Origin: Streptomyces sp. NBC_01275 | GTDB lineage: Bacteria; Actinomycetota; Actinomycetes; Streptomycetales; Streptomycetaceae | Assembly (NCBI RefSeq): GCF_026340655.1 | Contig: NZ_JAPEOZ010000001.1 | Coordinates: 4,588,001-4,652,000, forward strand | Length of the DNA stretch: 64,000 nt | Reading direction: 5' to 3' | Shown here: positions 18,669 to 27,358 of the stretch, piece by piece | Numbering within the stretch: position 1 is the first letter of the stretch | How the letters are laid out: every line of letters starts with the position of its first letter | The notes under the pieces: model-generated | Database searches by the model: none | What the model was told of the DNA's origin: nothing | What the model saw: the letters and a program-made list of their open reading frames with translations, nothing else | Made by a program: the position numbers and the translations under genes

Positions 18669-21026
18669 CTACTCGTTGGTGAATTCCTCGACCACCGTCG
18701 CTCCCAGCTCGCGCACGATCAGTTCGTAGCCCGAGAGGGCCGACTCGTTGAGGTCGGGGTCGTCGTCCTCGGGGGTGTCGTCCTCGGGGGCGACCGGATC
18801 CGGGGCGGCGGGGCGAGGCGGGGGCGAGGCGGGAGCCGCGGAGGTGGGAGCCGCGGAGGTGGGAGCCGACGGGGACCGGGGTGCGGGCTGGGCCGGGGCG
18901 TTCGGCGCCGAGGGCGGGGCGGACGCACCCCCGCCGTAGCCACCGCCGCCTCCGCCGTAACCACCGGCGGGGCCGGGGCCGCCGTAGCCACCACCCGGAG
19001 CTCCGCCACCGCCGAAGCCGCCGGTCGGCGGGGGCGTGGAGCCGCCGGACGGGTCGACGAGCGCGTCGACCTTCCACTGGACGTTGAACTGCTCGGACAG
19101 CGCCTGCCTCAGCACTTCCTCGCTGCCGCTGCTGACGAAGTTGTCGCGGGCGCCGGCGTTGACGAAGCCGAGCTGGAGGGTCGTGCCGTCGAAGCCGACG
19201 ACCTGGGCGTTCTGGCTGAGCAGGATCCAGGTGAAGCGGCGGCGGTTCTTGATCGCTTCCAGGATGTTGGGCCAGAGCATGCGGGGGTCGAGGCCGCCTG
19301 CGGGAGGCGCGTACCCAGCCGGGGCGGGGGCCCCGGCGGCCGCGGGAGCCGAGGCCGGAGGGACGGCGGGGGCCTGGGCGGAAGCGGGGGTCGCCGGGGG
19401 CCGTCCGCCACCGCCGGCAGGCGCGGCCGTGGGCCAGCCGCCGGGCCGACGCCCGCTGCCTACGGCGGTGGCGGTGGGCCAGGCGCCGGGGGCGGGGGCG
19501 GGGGCGGGGGCGGGGGCTTCCGGCGGGGCCGAGGCAGCGGCAGGAGCGGGGGCAGGGGCAGGGGTGACCTGGGGAGCTTGGGAAACCTGCGGCTGGGATT
19601 GGGGAGCGGGAGCTTGCGGCTGGGGCTGAGGGTGGGGAGGCTGGGGCTGAGGCTGGGGCCCCCGCACCGCGGCGCGGGCCGCCGCGGCCCCACCACCGGG
19701 CGCAATGGGCACGCCCCCCGGGGCCACGTCCCCCGGAGGAACGTGCGCGCCGCCCGCCGGAACGGGCGCACCTCCCGCCACTCCACCGCCATGGGCCTCC
19801 GGCCCGGGCACGTACCCCATCGCGGGCATCGCGGGCACGGTGGGCGTGGCGGCGCCCGCGGAGAAGTTCACGCCGCGCTCGATGCGGTCGAGGCGGGCCA
19901 TGACGGAGCGCTCGTCGCCGTAGGCGGCGGGGAGCAGCACACGTGCGCAGATCAGCTCGAGCTGGAGGCGGGGCGAGGTGGCGCCGCGCATCTCGGTCAA
20001 CCCCTCATTGACGAGGTCGGCGGCGCGACTGAGCTCCGCGGCGCCGAAGACGCCGGCCTGGGCCTGCATCCGCTCGATGACGTCGGCCGGGGCGTCGATG
20101 AGCCCCTTCTCGGCGGCGTCCGGCACGGCGGCGAGGATGACGAGGTCGCGCAGCCGCTCCAGCAGGTCGGCGACGAACCGCCGGGGGTCGTTGCCCCCCT
20201 CGATGATCCGGTCCACCACCTCGAAGGCGGCGGCCCCGTCCCCCGTGGCGAAGGACTCGACGACGGAGTCGAGCAGCGAGCTGTCCGTGTACCCGAGGAG
20301 AGAGGTCGCCATGGCATACGTCACACCGACCTCGGTGGCCCCGGCGAGCAGCTGGTCCATGACGGACATGGAGTCGCGCACGGATCCGGCGCCGGCGCGC
20401 ACAACGAGCGGAAGCACGCCGTCCGCGACGGGGATGGCCTCCTTCTGGCACACCTCACCGAGGTACTCGCGCAGCGTGCCGGGCGGCACGAGCCGGAACG
20501 GATAGTGATGCGTCCGCGACCGGATGGTCCCGATGACCTTCTCCGGCTCGGTGGTGGCGAAGATGAACTTCAGATGCTCCGGCGGCTCCTCGACGACCTT
20601 GAGGAGCGCGTTGAAACCGGCCGACGTGACCATGTGGGCCTCGTCGATGATGTAGATCTTGTAGCGGCTTCCGGCAGGCCCGAAGAAGGCCTTCTCGCGC
20701 AGGTCACGGGCGTCGTCCACGCCACCGTGGGAGGCGGCGTCGATCTCGATGACGTCGATGGAGCCGGGCCCGTTGCGCGCGAGGTCCTGGCAGGACTGGC
20801 ACTCCCCGCACGGCGTGGGCGTGGGCCCCTGCTCGCAGTTCAGGCACCTGGCCAGAATCCGCGCGCTGGTGGTCTTCCCGCACCCACGCGGCCCGCTGAA
20901 CAGGTACGCGTGATTGACCCGGTTGTTCCGCAGCGCCTGCTGCAGCGGGTCGGTGACATGCTCCTGCCCGATGACCTCGGCGAACGACTCCGGGCGATAG
21001 CGGCGGTACAGCGCGAGAGACGACAC
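18669..21026 (-). CDS. dnaX: DNA polymerase III gamma/tau subunit DnaX
   Basis: Clamp-loader ATPase of the replisome, 785 residues from the GTG at 21024-21026 ([15 protein letters not shown]). Walker A GPRGCGKT is at about 45-52, a zinc knuckle with Cys 61, 64, 73, 76 and 79 follows, and Walker B IDEAH lies near 127-131. After the lid and collar domains there is a Pro/Ala/Gln/Gly-rich linker (about 380-560), a tau-type domain ([22 protein letters not shown]) and a Gly/Tyr-rich tail. A TATAAC box just before the GTG suggests a leaderless transcript. The upstream in-frame start at 21056 has no family similarity. Confidence 0.95.
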   Translation of the reverse strand: MSSLALYRRYRPESFAEVIGQEHVTDPLQQALRNNRVNHAYLFSGPRGCGKTTSARILARCLNCEQGPTPTPCGECQSCQDLARNGPGSIDVIEIDAASHGGVDDARDLREKAFFGPAGSRYKIYIIDEAHMVTSAGFNALLKVVEEPPEHLKFIFATTEPEKVIGTIRSRTHHYPFRLVPPGTLREYLGEVCQKEAIPVADGVLPLVVRAGAGSVRDSMSVMDQLLAGATEVGVTYAMATSLLGYTDSSLLDSVVESFATGDGAAAFEVVDRIIEGGNDPRRFVADLLERLRDLVILAAVPDAAEKGLIDAPADVIERMQAQAGVFGAAELSRAADLVNEGLTEMRGATSPRLQLELICARVLLPAAYGDERSVMARLDRIERGVNFSAGAATPTVPAMPAMGYVPGPEAHGGGVAGGAPVPAGGAHVPPGDVAPGGVPIAPGGGAAAARAAVRGPQPQPQPPHPQPQPQAPAPQSQPQVSQAPQVTPAPAPAPAAASAPPEAPAPAPAPAPGAWPTATAVGSGRRPGGWPTAAPAGGGGRPPATPASAQAPAVPPASAPAAAGAPAPAGYAPPAGGLDPRMLWPNILEAIKNRRRFTWILLSQNAQVVGFDGTTLQLGFVNAGARDNFVSSGSEEVLRQALSEQFNVQWKVDALVDPSGGSTPPPTGGFGGGGAPGGGYGGPGPAGGYGGGGGGYGGGASAPPSAPNAPAQPAPRSPSAPTSAAPTSAAPASPPPRPAAPDPVAPEDDTPEDDDPDLNESALSGYELIVRELGATVVEEFTNE

Positions 21027-21126
21027 ACATACGAGGTTATAGGCGACCGCTGACAACGAGCCCCACGCACAGGACTCCCTTCACGGGACTCCCCGCCGCA
21101 GGACGCCCGCCCCCGACAACGCAAGC

Positions 21127-21213
21127 GCCCCCCACGCACCCGCCAGAGCCGACCTACCCTTGCTGCCTTCCGGCCCTGGGGGAGTTCAGTCAGATAGCGC
21201 CGCGTGAGGGGCT
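21127..21213 (-). ncRNA. ffs: Small SRP RNA (4.5S type)
   Basis: Read on the minus strand, the apical core CCAGGGCCGGAAGGCAGCAA and GGGTAGG is the hallmark of the signal-recognition-particle RNA that binds Ffh. The ends GCCCCTCACGC and GTGCGTGGGGGGC pair along about 11 positions, fixing the approximate limits. A TACTGT -10-like box lies 7 bases upstream (21220-21225). Position beside dnaX is usual for this RNA in bacteria. Exact ends are uncertain by a few bases. Confidence 0.9.
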
Positions 21214-21288
21214 GCCCAAACAGTACCCGATGCGAGCGGGCGGGAACGAGTTCGCGAGCACTCCTCAACGTCTTGTATTGTTTGCGGC

Positions 21289-21376
21289 GGAGGATTCGCC
21301 TAGAGGCCTAGGGCGCACGCTTGGAAAGCGTGTTGGGGGCAACCCCTCACGAGTTCGAATCTCGTATCCTCCGCCA
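21289..21376 (+). tRNA. tRNA-Ser (GGA), integration target
   Basis: A long class II tRNA: acceptor GGAGGAT/ATCCTCC, anticodon loop CTTGGAAAG (GGA), an extended variable arm TTGGGGGCAACCCC and a T-arm GAGTTCGAATCTC, with CCA encoded at 21374-21376. TATTGT at 21276-21281 is a possible -10. Its 3' portion from 21317 onward recurs at 34836 and 50852, so this is the intact copy at the left end of an array of integrated elements. Confidence 0.95.
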
Positions 21377-21395
21377 GTGCCTCACCGGGCACGAT
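21317..21395. repeat. att copy A (attL of element 1)
   Basis: This 79-bp stretch, from the tRNA-Ser anticodon stem through CCA and 19 bases beyond, is repeated base for base at 34836-34914. The repeat begins at ACGCTTGG and ends at GGGCACGAT; sequences diverge on both sides. This is the direct-repeat signature of site-specific integration by a tyrosine recombinase. Confidence 0.93.
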
Positions 21396-21401
21396 CAAGG
21401 T

Positions 21402-21433
21402 AGCCCTGATCTGCGACTTCGCGGATCAGGGCT
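21402..21433. terminator. Terminator supplied by element 1 to tRNA-Ser
   Basis: AGCCCTGATC and GATCAGGGCT are perfect 10-bp arms around TGCGACTTCGCG and are followed by TCTTT. It lies just inside element 1 and replaces the terminator the tRNA lost when the element integrated. A different hairpin plays this role after copies B and C. Confidence 0.75.
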
Positions 21434-21544
21434 TCTTTGCTTCCTGGGTCCTCTTGCTGCGGCTCACTGACCGCAGGTCGCTAGGCAAGACGCTTCGGTA
21501 ACCGGCGCTTGTCTAGCGGCCCAGCACGAGGAGCCAGCAGACAC

Positions 21545-22645
21545 ATGGCAGCACGCAACCCACTGCGCGCACAGACGCGCGTCAGGAGCGCCGACACGCG
21601 CTCTGCACAGACACAGACGCACGCGCTCTCACCGGCGCCTGTGCGCAGCGTCAGGAGCGCTCAGGACGTACGCGCGTCGCTGATCGCAGAGCTTGAGCTT
21701 CACCTCAGCACGACGACCAACAAGCAAGGCCGGCCGTTCCAGCGGCGCACGATCAACGCCTACAAGTACGCGGCTGTGCAGCTCGACCACTGGCTGACTC
21801 AGGCTGGTGTGGAACATGACTTCACCTGCGTCGACACGGCCACGCTCAACCGCTACTTCCGCTGGTACTACGAGACCCACGACGTGCCCAAGAGCCAGGA
21901 TGGCAAGGGCGGGTACACAGGCGGGACCAACACGACGCAGCGCAACCTCCGCGCGCTGTTCGCCTACCTGGCCGAGGAGTACGACGTCCCCGACCCGTAC
22001 GGCGACCCGAAGCTCCAGCGCTACGCCACTCCCCCGATGGGCAGGCCCAAGACGCTGTCCGAGGAGTTCGTGAGCGACTGCCTCAAGGTCACCGAGTGGG
22101 GACCGCGTCCAGGCAACAAGGAGTTCCACGCCGTCCGTGATCACGCGATCCTGCGCGTGCTGACCGAGGGCCTGCGCTCAGACGAGGTGCTGAACCTCCG
22201 CGTCATCGACCTGGATCTCCGAGCGGGCACCCTGGTCGTCGTCCCCATCAAGATGGATCGCAACTCCACAGACGGCCGCGTGATCCCGCTCCAGCCCAAG
22301 ACGGTGAAGGCACTGACCCGCTATCTCCGCGTGCGAGCACTGCACCGCCGTGCCGACGACGAGTGGCTATGGCTGGGCACGCGGAATCGCTCGCGTCTCC
22401 TGTACGCGGGCCTGCACCGCATGACCAAATCCAGGGCCGAGCAAGCTGGGTATGACCCAAAGGTGGTCTCGCCCCACTCCTTCTGCCACACCTGGGCTGA
22501 CGACCTCAAGGCAGCGGGAGTCTCGGGCGAGCACATCATGGCTATCCGAGGGTGGAAGTCCCCCGCGATGCTGCGCCGCTACGGCGCGGACATGGCCTCA
22601 CAGCGCGCGGTTGCCGCAGTGCAGAACCTGGGCGACAGGTACTGA
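21545..22645 (+). CDS. int: Tyrosine recombinase/integrase with altered active site
   Basis: A 366-residue phage-type integrase next to att copy A. An N-terminal arm/core-binding half (SLIAELELHLSTTTNKQGRPFQ, LNRYFRWYYETHDVPKS) precedes the catalytic half. The first catalytic Arg is at about 211 (TEGLRSDEV) and the Tyr at about 346 (MLRRYGAD). The HxxR box, however, reads H311-S-F-C314-H315: the codon at 22484-22486 is TGC where the family needs an Arg (CGC differs by one base). Loss of this Arg normally abolishes strand cleavage. The ATG at 21545 was chosen with GAGGAG about 12 bases upstream. Confidence 0.92.
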   Translation: MAARNPLRAQTRVRSADTRSAQTQTHALSPAPVRSVRSAQDVRASLIAELELHLSTTTNKQGRPFQRRTINAYKYAAVQLDHWLTQAGVEHDFTCVDTATLNRYFRWYYETHDVPKSQDGKGGYTGGTNTTQRNLRALFAYLAEEYDVPDPYGDPKLQRYATPPMGRPKTLSEEFVSDCLKVTEWGPRPGNKEFHAVRDHAILRVLTEGLRSDEVLNLRVIDLDLRAGTLVVVPIKMDRNSTDGRVIPLQPKTVKALTRYLRVRALHRRADDEWLWLGTRNRSRLLYAGLHRMTKSRAEQAGYDPKVVSPHSFCHTWADDLKAAGVSGEHIMAIRGWKSPAMLRRYGADMASQRAVAAVQNLGDRY

Positions 22646-22663
22646 CCCACGTCCCACACCCCA

Positions 22664-22888
22664 CTAGGCCGAGACGAACGAGCCTTGCCCGAGCACGGTG
22701 TAGAGACGTCCCTCTTCACGGAGAGCGGCCACAGCTTTCTGCACCGTGCTCGGTGCCACGTCCAGCTCAGCGGCCAGCACGTTGACGGCGGGGAACCGCT
22801 CGCCCTTCGGGTACTGGCCAGCGTCCAGCCTGCGCCGAAGCTCGGCCGCTACCTGGGGCCAGACGGGCACTGAACGGTCAAGATCCAT
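22664..22888 (-). CDS. Small GntR-family regulator
   Basis: A 74-residue protein that is almost only a winged helix-turn-helix: VWPQVAAELRRRLDAGQYPKG, FPAVNVLAAELDVAPSTVQKAVAALREEG, GQGSFV. It lacks an effector domain, like the short GntR repressors found with DUF6415 genes in Streptomyces mobile elements. It is divergent from the 23049 operon across a repeat-rich operator region, which suggests it represses both itself and that operon. The gap to the integrase stop is only 18 bases, convergent. Confidence 0.85.
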   Translation of the reverse strand: MDLDRSVPVWPQVAAELRRRLDAGQYPKGERFPAVNVLAAELDVAPSTVQKAVAALREEGRLYTVLGQGSFVSA

Positions 22889-22901
22889 GGTTCCCAGCGT
22901 C

Positions 22902-22948
22902 CGCGTATCTGCGTGATCACGCGACCGCGTATACGCGTATGCGCGTAT
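22902..22948. promoter_or_regulatory. Operator region with four CGCGTAT repeats
   Basis: CGCGTAT occurs at 22902, 22926, 22934 and 22942; the last three are exactly 8 bases apart, and the first of those is part of the palindrome CGCGTATACGCG (22926-22937). The cluster lies between the GntR start (22888) and the divergent DUF6415 operon and is the obvious candidate for its binding site. Confidence 0.6.
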
Positions 22949-23048
22949 GCTCGCCACGAGCACGACAGCAGCACCAGCACACGAAGGGCCCCCGCGACCG
23001 CGCGAACGGCCCGGGGGTATGGCCACCAGCTACAGAGGAGCTGACGAC

Positions 23049-23462
23049 ATGAGCCAGCCTAGTCATCGCCCACAGTCACCGTCCCCGGTAAGGACGGGGC
23101 CGCCAGACGGAAAGCCCTCTACCAACGCGCCCATCGACCTGGAGTTGATGCGCGAGACCGCCGCTCTCATCCTCTCGGAAGACGCGGAGCTTCCCTCCAT
23201 CCCGGAGCTGGTGGTCATGACGCTCCGGCTGCGCGGGATGATCATGCTGGCTATCCCGGAGATCGAGGTTGCCGCCGCTCGCTGGCCGAACGACGACATC
23301 CCGGCCACGTGCGCGAGGGCGTGCATAGGAGAAGCGCAGATGCGTCTCCGCATGGAGCCGGGCGTGAAGCTGCCTCAACAGATCGCCCACGCACAGCGGT
23401 TGGCGCGCTCGGTCCGCGCGCTGGCCGACCACTACGTGAACCTCGGGTCAGCTCATGAGTGA
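23049..23462 (+). CDS. DUF6415-type protein
   Basis: A 137-residue cytosolic protein. The core (LMRETAALILSEDAELPSIP, LTLRLRGMIMLAIPEIE, ARACIGEAQMRL, AHAQRLARSVRALADHYVNLG) matches what I recall of DUF6415, common in Streptomyces elements and near biosynthetic clusters, function unknown. The ATG at 23049 has AGAGGAG upstream. It overlaps the next gene by eight bases and is expected to be controlled by the divergent GntR. Confidence 0.72.
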   Translation: MSQPSHRPQSPSPVRTGPPDGKPSTNAPIDLELMRETAALILSEDAELPSIPELVVMTLRLRGMIMLAIPEIEVAAARWPNDDIPATCARACIGEAQMRLRMEPGVKLPQQIAHAQRLARSVRALADHYVNLGSAHE

Positions 23463-23664
23463 GCCGGTACGTGTGTGCCGTCACTGCGACGAGGTGATCA
23501 CGGACCCGGCTGACGCCGTCGCGGTCCACCACGAGCTGAGCAACTCCGGCCCTGGCTGGACGGTATGGGCTCATCGCGACCACGCCGAGCTGGTCGACGT
23601 AATCGACAGTGACCTCCTGCGGATCATGCTCCGCATCTGGTCTGCCCGGGCTGAGCGCCCCTGA
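23455..23664 (+). CDS. Small hypothetical protein with Cys/His cluster
   Basis: A 69-residue protein overlapping the DUF6415 gene. VCRHCDEVITDPADAVAVHHE resembles half of a zinc-binding site; the remainder (VWAHRDHAELVDVIDSDLLRIMLRIW) is predicted mostly helical. This small protein often follows DUF6415 in similar operons, as I recall. Function unknown. Confidence 0.65.
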   Translation: MSEPVRVCRHCDEVITDPADAVAVHHELSNSGPGWTVWAHRDHAELVDVIDSDLLRIMLRIWSARAERP

Positions 23665-23681
23665 GACGAGGAAGCCAACGC

Positions 23682-24170
23682 ATGAGCCTGGATAACAGTT
23701 CGCCACGGAGTCCAGCCGAGAACCTACGGACGGCACTCGTCGACTTCCTAGCGTCAGCCGTGTCAGAACGACACAGCGACCAGGGAGACGAGATGACCCG
23801 TCAGCGATTCGACCACAGCCAGTGCACTCACCCGAGCACGAAGGCTGGGCGTGCAGGCTGCCGTAAGACGATGCGAGCCGCCGCACTCGGCGAGACGGCA
23901 GAGGCGAAGTCGGCAACTGCCAAGAGCGAGAAGGCTGGTGTGGCACAGACCGAGCCCGCCGCCGCTCCGGTCGCCGCGCCCGTCGAGATCACGTCCGAGA
24001 CGTGGAAGGAGCACAAGGGCACCGCGGCTTCGATCTTCGTGAAGGGTGTGGAAGAACCCTTCGCCGCTCAGAGCATCACCGGCTGGAGCATCAAGTTCCT
24101 CCAGTTCAACGACGCCGACGGCAAGCGTCAGCAGATCCCCGTGAGCACGGTCGAGCGCGTGACCGTCTGA
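23682..24170 (+). CDS. Hypothetical element protein with C-x-H...C-R motif
   Basis: A 162-residue protein with an in-frame second start at 23794 that has GGGAG at a better distance. Just after that second start comes CTHPSTKAGRAGCRK, one of four proteins in this element sharing the pattern C-x-H-x2-T-x3-R-x2-C-R. An Ala/Glu/Lys-rich linker then leads to a compact C-terminal domain (TWKEHKGTAASIFVKGVEEPF). Function unknown. It ends before a strong terminator. Confidence 0.6.
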   Translation: MSLDNSSPRSPAENLRTALVDFLASAVSERHSDQGDEMTRQRFDHSQCTHPSTKAGRAGCRKTMRAAALGETAEAKSATAKSEKAGVAQTEPAAAPVAAPVEITSETWKEHKGTAASIFVKGVEEPFAAQSITGWSIKFLQFNDADGKRQQIPVSTVERVTV

Positions 24171-24186
24171 CGCACCACACCCAACA

Positions 24187-24223
24187 GAGAAGCCCCTGAC
24201 TCACCACGAGTCGGGGGCTTCTC
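24187..24223. terminator. Terminator between convergent operons
   Basis: GAGAAGCCCC and GGGGGCTTCTC, extended by GACT/AGTC, form a long hairpin between the plus-strand operon ending at 24170 and the minus-strand operon ending at 24397. The stretch 24224-24396 is rich in AGACGCGC-like direct repeats and has no gene I can support. Confidence 0.8.
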
Positions 24224-24396
24224 GGCGTGCTCGCCGGCGCACGCTGACCTGCCGAAACGCTGAGCGCGCGTCTGGCGAGATCGGTTGCTGAGCGCGCGTC
24301 TTCTGTCGCGCTCGTACTGCTGGGAGCCGAGAGACGCGCCTGAGCGCCGTTTGGGAGCAAGCACGCGCGAGACGCACGCTCACGCGTCGCGCTACG

Positions 24397-24645
24397 TCAC
24401 TTCGGCACTGCATTGATGGCGGCAGCCACTGTCCCGCTCGCTCCCATGAGGAGTGCGGCGACGATGGCATAGCGCCAGTTCTCCAAGGAGCCCACGCGCT
24501 GTTCCGTGGTCCCGATCTCCAAGCGCACGTCTCGGATGTCGCGGTCGTGCTCGCCGCGATCCTCGGCGCTCCGGGTGAGCGCGTCGTCCAGCTTGGCTTC
24601 GATGCGGACCAGCCGCTCAACATCTTCTCTGGCCAGGTCAGTCAC
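24397..24645 (-). CDS. Holin-like small membrane protein
   Basis: An 82-residue protein with an N-terminal coiled-coil-like acidic/basic region (DVERLVRIEAKLDDALTRSA, RLEIGTTEQRVGSLENWR) and a single C-terminal membrane segment (YAIVAALLMGASGTVAAAINAV). This arrangement resembles XhlA-type phage holin accessory proteins. It is last in the minus-strand tail-like operon, where phages usually keep lysis genes, but no separate endolysin is present. Overlaps the preceding gene by eight bases. Confidence 0.55.
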   Translation of the reverse strand: MTDLAREDVERLVRIEAKLDDALTRSAEDRGEHDRDIRDVRLEIGTTEQRVGSLENWRYAIVAALLMGASGTVAAAINAVPK

Positions 24646-25039
24646 GGTGCCCTACCAGCTCTGCCATCAGGTTGTTCCACAGGGCGTCCTGCTCTGCTCG
24701 CGGACGATCCGTGATGAGCCCTCGGCGTGAGTGCCAGAGGAGCGGGCCCTCACCCATGCAGAACTTGAGCCCGCCCCACGTCTGACGAACGGACAGTTCG
24801 AGGTCGTGGCGGATCGCGTAGGACCGTAGGCACTTCATGAATTGCCGGACGGTTCCGCCGTGGATCTCCTGGATCTTCTCCGTGGTGATCTCTCGCACCT
24901 CGCCGTCGGCAAGGAACCGGTACAGGTTCCCTCGATGGCCACGAGGCATCATGTCCCCCGGTACCAATCGAGCCTGACTACGGCACTTCCTGCGCGCGTT
25001 CGCGGTGGCTGGGTGTCCGCATCTTTCATGGTTCATCAC
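24638..25039 (-). CDS. Hypothetical phage-type protein with C-x-H...C-R motif
   Basis: A 133-residue protein opening with HERCGHPATANARRKCRSQ, which fits C-x-H-x2-T-x3-R-x2-C-R. The middle (NLYRFLADGEVREITTEKIQ, VRQFMKCLRSYAIRHDLEL) and end (LWHSRRGLITDRPRAEQDA) look like a small alpha/beta domain I do not recognise. It lies between the tail/fibre gene and the holin-like gene in one operon. Confidence 0.6.
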   Translation of the reverse strand: MMNHERCGHPATANARRKCRSQARLVPGDMMPRGHRGNLYRFLADGEVREITTEKIQEIHGGTVRQFMKCLRSYAIRHDLELSVRQTWGGLKFCMGEGPLLWHSRRGLITDRPRAEQDALWNNLMAELVGHRD

Positions 25040-25045
25040 AGCCCC

Positions 25046-25996
25046 CTAGAAGAACGCGGTCACGATGACCACCCCGTCGGCGCCGCTGCCTCCGTTGGCT
25101 GCGGCGTTGTCGTTGATGCCGCTACAGGCGCCGCCACCTCCGCCGCCGTACCCGGCTGCTGGCGTTCCGGTGACGAGGTTGCCAGCGGCAGCAACGCCGC
25201 GACCTCCACCGCCGAGGTGGGAGTTACCGCCCGCGCCTGCGAACGCCCCGATCGAGGCCATGCGCATACCGGCCGCGCCTCCAGAGCCGTTGATGGCCAG
25301 GTCGGCGGCGATGACCTGAGATGCACCTGTGGCACCCGAGATACCGGCACTACCGGGGCCGGTGCCGTTGCTTCCTCCACCCGGTCCGCCCGTGGCGCTC
25401 ACGTAGGAGCCGAACGACGACTGTGTGCCGCTGCCTCCGGTGCCTGTGCCTCCCGCTCCACCCGTACCCACAGTGACCGTCACGGAGGGAGTCAGGGAGT
25501 TGGCAGTGATCCATGACTCGCCGTACGCACCCCCAGCACCACCGCCGCCCGAACAGGCTTCGTTCAACGGCGAGGCCACGCAACCGCCTCCGGCACCACC
25601 GCCCGCCTGGACCTGGACGCGCACGACGCGAGCGCCGTAGACCACTTCCCACGTGTCCGACTCGGTGAAGATCTCGACCTTGGGATCGATCGGCCGGGTC
25701 GAGACGGTTCCGATGATCAGGTAGGTCGTGCCGACCGGGACGAGGACGACCCTCGCGCCAGGCAACGGGTAGTACCCGGACATGACGGCGTACCGCTTCC
25801 GGCTGACCTTGGTCTCGCCGTCGAACTGGACCCTTGGGTTGATGCTGCCGAGGAAGTCCAGGGGGTTGTACTCGTAGTCGATGACGCCGAGTCGGATCGG
25901 CCTGTTGTCCACGGATGACGACGGATTGGCCTCGGTGAATCCCGCGATGGCTCGCAGGAACTCGTGCCCGCTATTGCTGCTCCCACTGCCGGGCAT
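25046..25996 (-). CDS. Glycine-rich tail tip/fibre-like protein
   Basis: A 316-residue protein. The first about 110 residues (RPIRLGVIDYEYNPLDF, VQFDGETKVSRKRYAVMSGY, ARVVLVPVGTTYLIIGTV) look like the OB-fold entry domain of phage tail-tip proteins. The rest is a long Gly-rich repeat region ([45 protein letters not shown]) ending in VVIVTAFF, as in many phage fibre or adhesin tips. The ATG at 25994-25996 overlaps the stop of the upstream gene (TGATG). Confidence 0.7.
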   Translation of the reverse strand: MPGSGSSNSGHEFLRAIAGFTEANPSSSVDNRPIRLGVIDYEYNPLDFLGSINPRVQFDGETKVSRKRYAVMSGYYPLPGARVVLVPVGTTYLIIGTVSTRPIDPKVEIFTESDTWEVVYGARVVRVQVQAGGGAGGGCVASPLNEACSGGGGAGGAYGESWITANSLTPSVTVTVGTGGAGGTGTGGSGTQSSFGSYVSATGGPGGGSNGTGPGSAGISGATGASQVIAADLAINGSGGAAGMRMASIGAFAGAGGNSHLGGGGRGVAAAGNLVTGTPAAGYGGGGGGACSGINDNAAANGGSGADGVVIVTAFF

Positions 25997-26265
25997 CAGT
26001 CGTCCTCCAGAGTCAGGACAGGATCGAGGGACGTTCCACACCCTCCGCACTGCGCGCGGTAGATGCCGTCACCGTTCTCGTGCAGGGTGACCGAGCACGG
26101 CTCGGCGAACACCGCACAGTTGGGTGTGGTGCATGTGACGGTGCCGGGCACGGAAAGCCAGTCGTCCAGCTCGGGCCACGTCTGCTCACCCGATGGCTTG
26201 GCCGCTTCGGCATTGAGGCGCGCTCGGAACTCGACGGCTGCCGCTTCGTATTCGGATCGCTTCAC
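25996..26265 (-). CDS. Small phage-type protein with four-Cys region
   Basis: An 89-residue protein from the GTG at 26263-26265, with GCAGGAG upstream. The N-terminal half is helical (SEYEAAAVEFRARLNAEAAK); the C-terminal half has CTTPNCAVFAEPC and CGGCG, a probable zinc ribbon. Overlaps both neighbours by a few bases. Function unknown. Confidence 0.6.
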   Translation of the reverse strand: MKRSEYEAAAVEFRARLNAEAAKPSGEQTWPELDDWLSVPGTVTCTTPNCAVFAEPCSVTLHENGDGIYRAQCGGCGTSLDPVLTLEDD

Positions 26266-26567
26266 GGCGTGAACTCCTGCCACGACAGCCAATGGACGGT
26301 GGTTGCCACATCGTTGGTCCGGAAGATGTAGGCGGTGAATCCCGTCTGAGTGGCGAAGCGGTAGCCGACTTCACGCACCCTGGTCCACGGGTAAGCCGAG
26401 TGAGCGGTGAGGAGAACCACGGGCTCATTCGTGGCGACGTGGTTGGTCTTCACTTCCATCGAGGTGGCCGTGTTCTCCTGGGGGCTCATCTCGACCGAGC
26501 CGAACAGGATGTTGGCTGCCGAGAGCGACCCACTCACCACAAGGTCGTCGTTGATCGTCTTGGTCAC
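26262..26567 (-). CDS. Tail-fibre/receptor-binding-like protein
   Basis: A 101-residue beta-rich protein. The opening TKTINDDLVVSGSLSAANI followed by a jelly-roll-like core (PVVLLTAHSAYPW, GFTAYIFRTNDVATTVHWLSW) resembles small actinophage fibre domains whose first strands trimerise. It sits in the tail-like operon with a four-base overlap on each side. Confidence 0.6.
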   Translation of the reverse strand: MTKTINDDLVVSGSLSAANILFGSVEMSPQENTATSMEVKTNHVATNEPVVLLTAHSAYPWTRVREVGYRFATQTGFTAYIFRTNDVATTVHWLSWQEFTP

Positions 26568-26953
26568 CAGGACTCCTCGCGGATTTTGCCGTGACTGAGC
26601 AGAGCGCTAACAGCCTCCGTAACGTCCCCTGCGTCGGCGTTAGGGAATTCAGAACGAATCCAGAACCAAGTGAACGGCTGCTGTTCTCGGTTCGCCCTCA
26701 TGTGCCCGTACACGCTCCACGCGAGATCCGACAGCGGAGGCTTCTTGATGGGCCCGCCTACGCCGCTGCGCCGGGATCGGTTCCGCTTGGCGGGGCGCTT
26801 GCGTACCGGCTTCGGCGCGGGCGCTTCACCGGTCTCGCGCTGGCGTGCCCGACGACAGGCGGCACGGGCAACGCGGGTGGCCTCGTGGTCACACGTGGCG
26901 TGGGGCCGGTCGACGTTGTCCACCCGGTACCTCCCATCGAAGATCCGGCTCAC
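26564..26953 (-). CDS. Hypothetical protein with C-x-H...C-R motif and basic linker
   Basis: A 129-residue protein starting at the GTG at 26951-26953, with GGGAGG upstream. CDHEATRVARAACRRA carries the motif shared by four element proteins. A strongly basic stretch (KPVRKRPAKRNRSRR) follows, then a C-terminal fold (LAWSVYGHMRANREQQPFTW, VTEAVSALLSHGKI) that could be a winged helix. A nucleic-acid-binding role is possible but not shown. Confidence 0.6.
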   Translation of the reverse strand: MSRIFDGRYRVDNVDRPHATCDHEATRVARAACRRARQRETGEAPAPKPVRKRPAKRNRSRRSGVGGPIKKPPLSDLAWSVYGHMRANREQQPFTWFWIRSEFPNADAGDVTEAVSALLSHGKIREESW

Positions 26954-27038
26954 CGGACACCTCCCGCGGAATGCGAAGGCTGGGTGTGGGACATCCGGGC
27001 AAGAAGCTCTGTCCCACACCCAGCCGGTCTGTGCGTCG

Positions 27039-27272
27039 CTACGAGGCGGCGGCGATCCGGGCCTTGACCTGGCTGATGACCTGGGCCTCCAGGGGGAGCG
27101 TCGCGCTCGGGTTGACCGGCGTCAGGATGACGCTGCCCGGGTCGGTGACCTGGGGGGTGCCGCCCTTGACGGCGGCGACGTTGTGGATGTCCTGGAACAC
27201 GGCCCGCCGACGCTGGAGGCCCAGCGCCATGAGGGAACGGAACAGCTGGAGGTCCATCGTGATGTCGGCCAT
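27039..27272 (-). CDS. Small phage-type hypothetical protein
   Basis: A 77-residue protein: MADITMDLQLFRSLMALGLQ at the start and a C-terminal ATLPLEAQVISQVKARIAA. It has no recognisable domain. It lies in the minus-strand operon between the basic-linker protein and the 27359 gene. Confidence 0.55.
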   Translation of the reverse strand: MADITMDLQLFRSLMALGLQRRRAVFQDIHNVAAVKGGTPQVTDPGSVILTPVNPSATLPLEAQVISQVKARIAAAS

Positions 27273-27358
27273 TTCTGGGCCTACCTTTCTACTGACGGCA
27301 CGGGGAGGTGCCGCGTTCTACGCGGGGATGGATGGGCGGTGCAAACGGCCGGCTGGGG

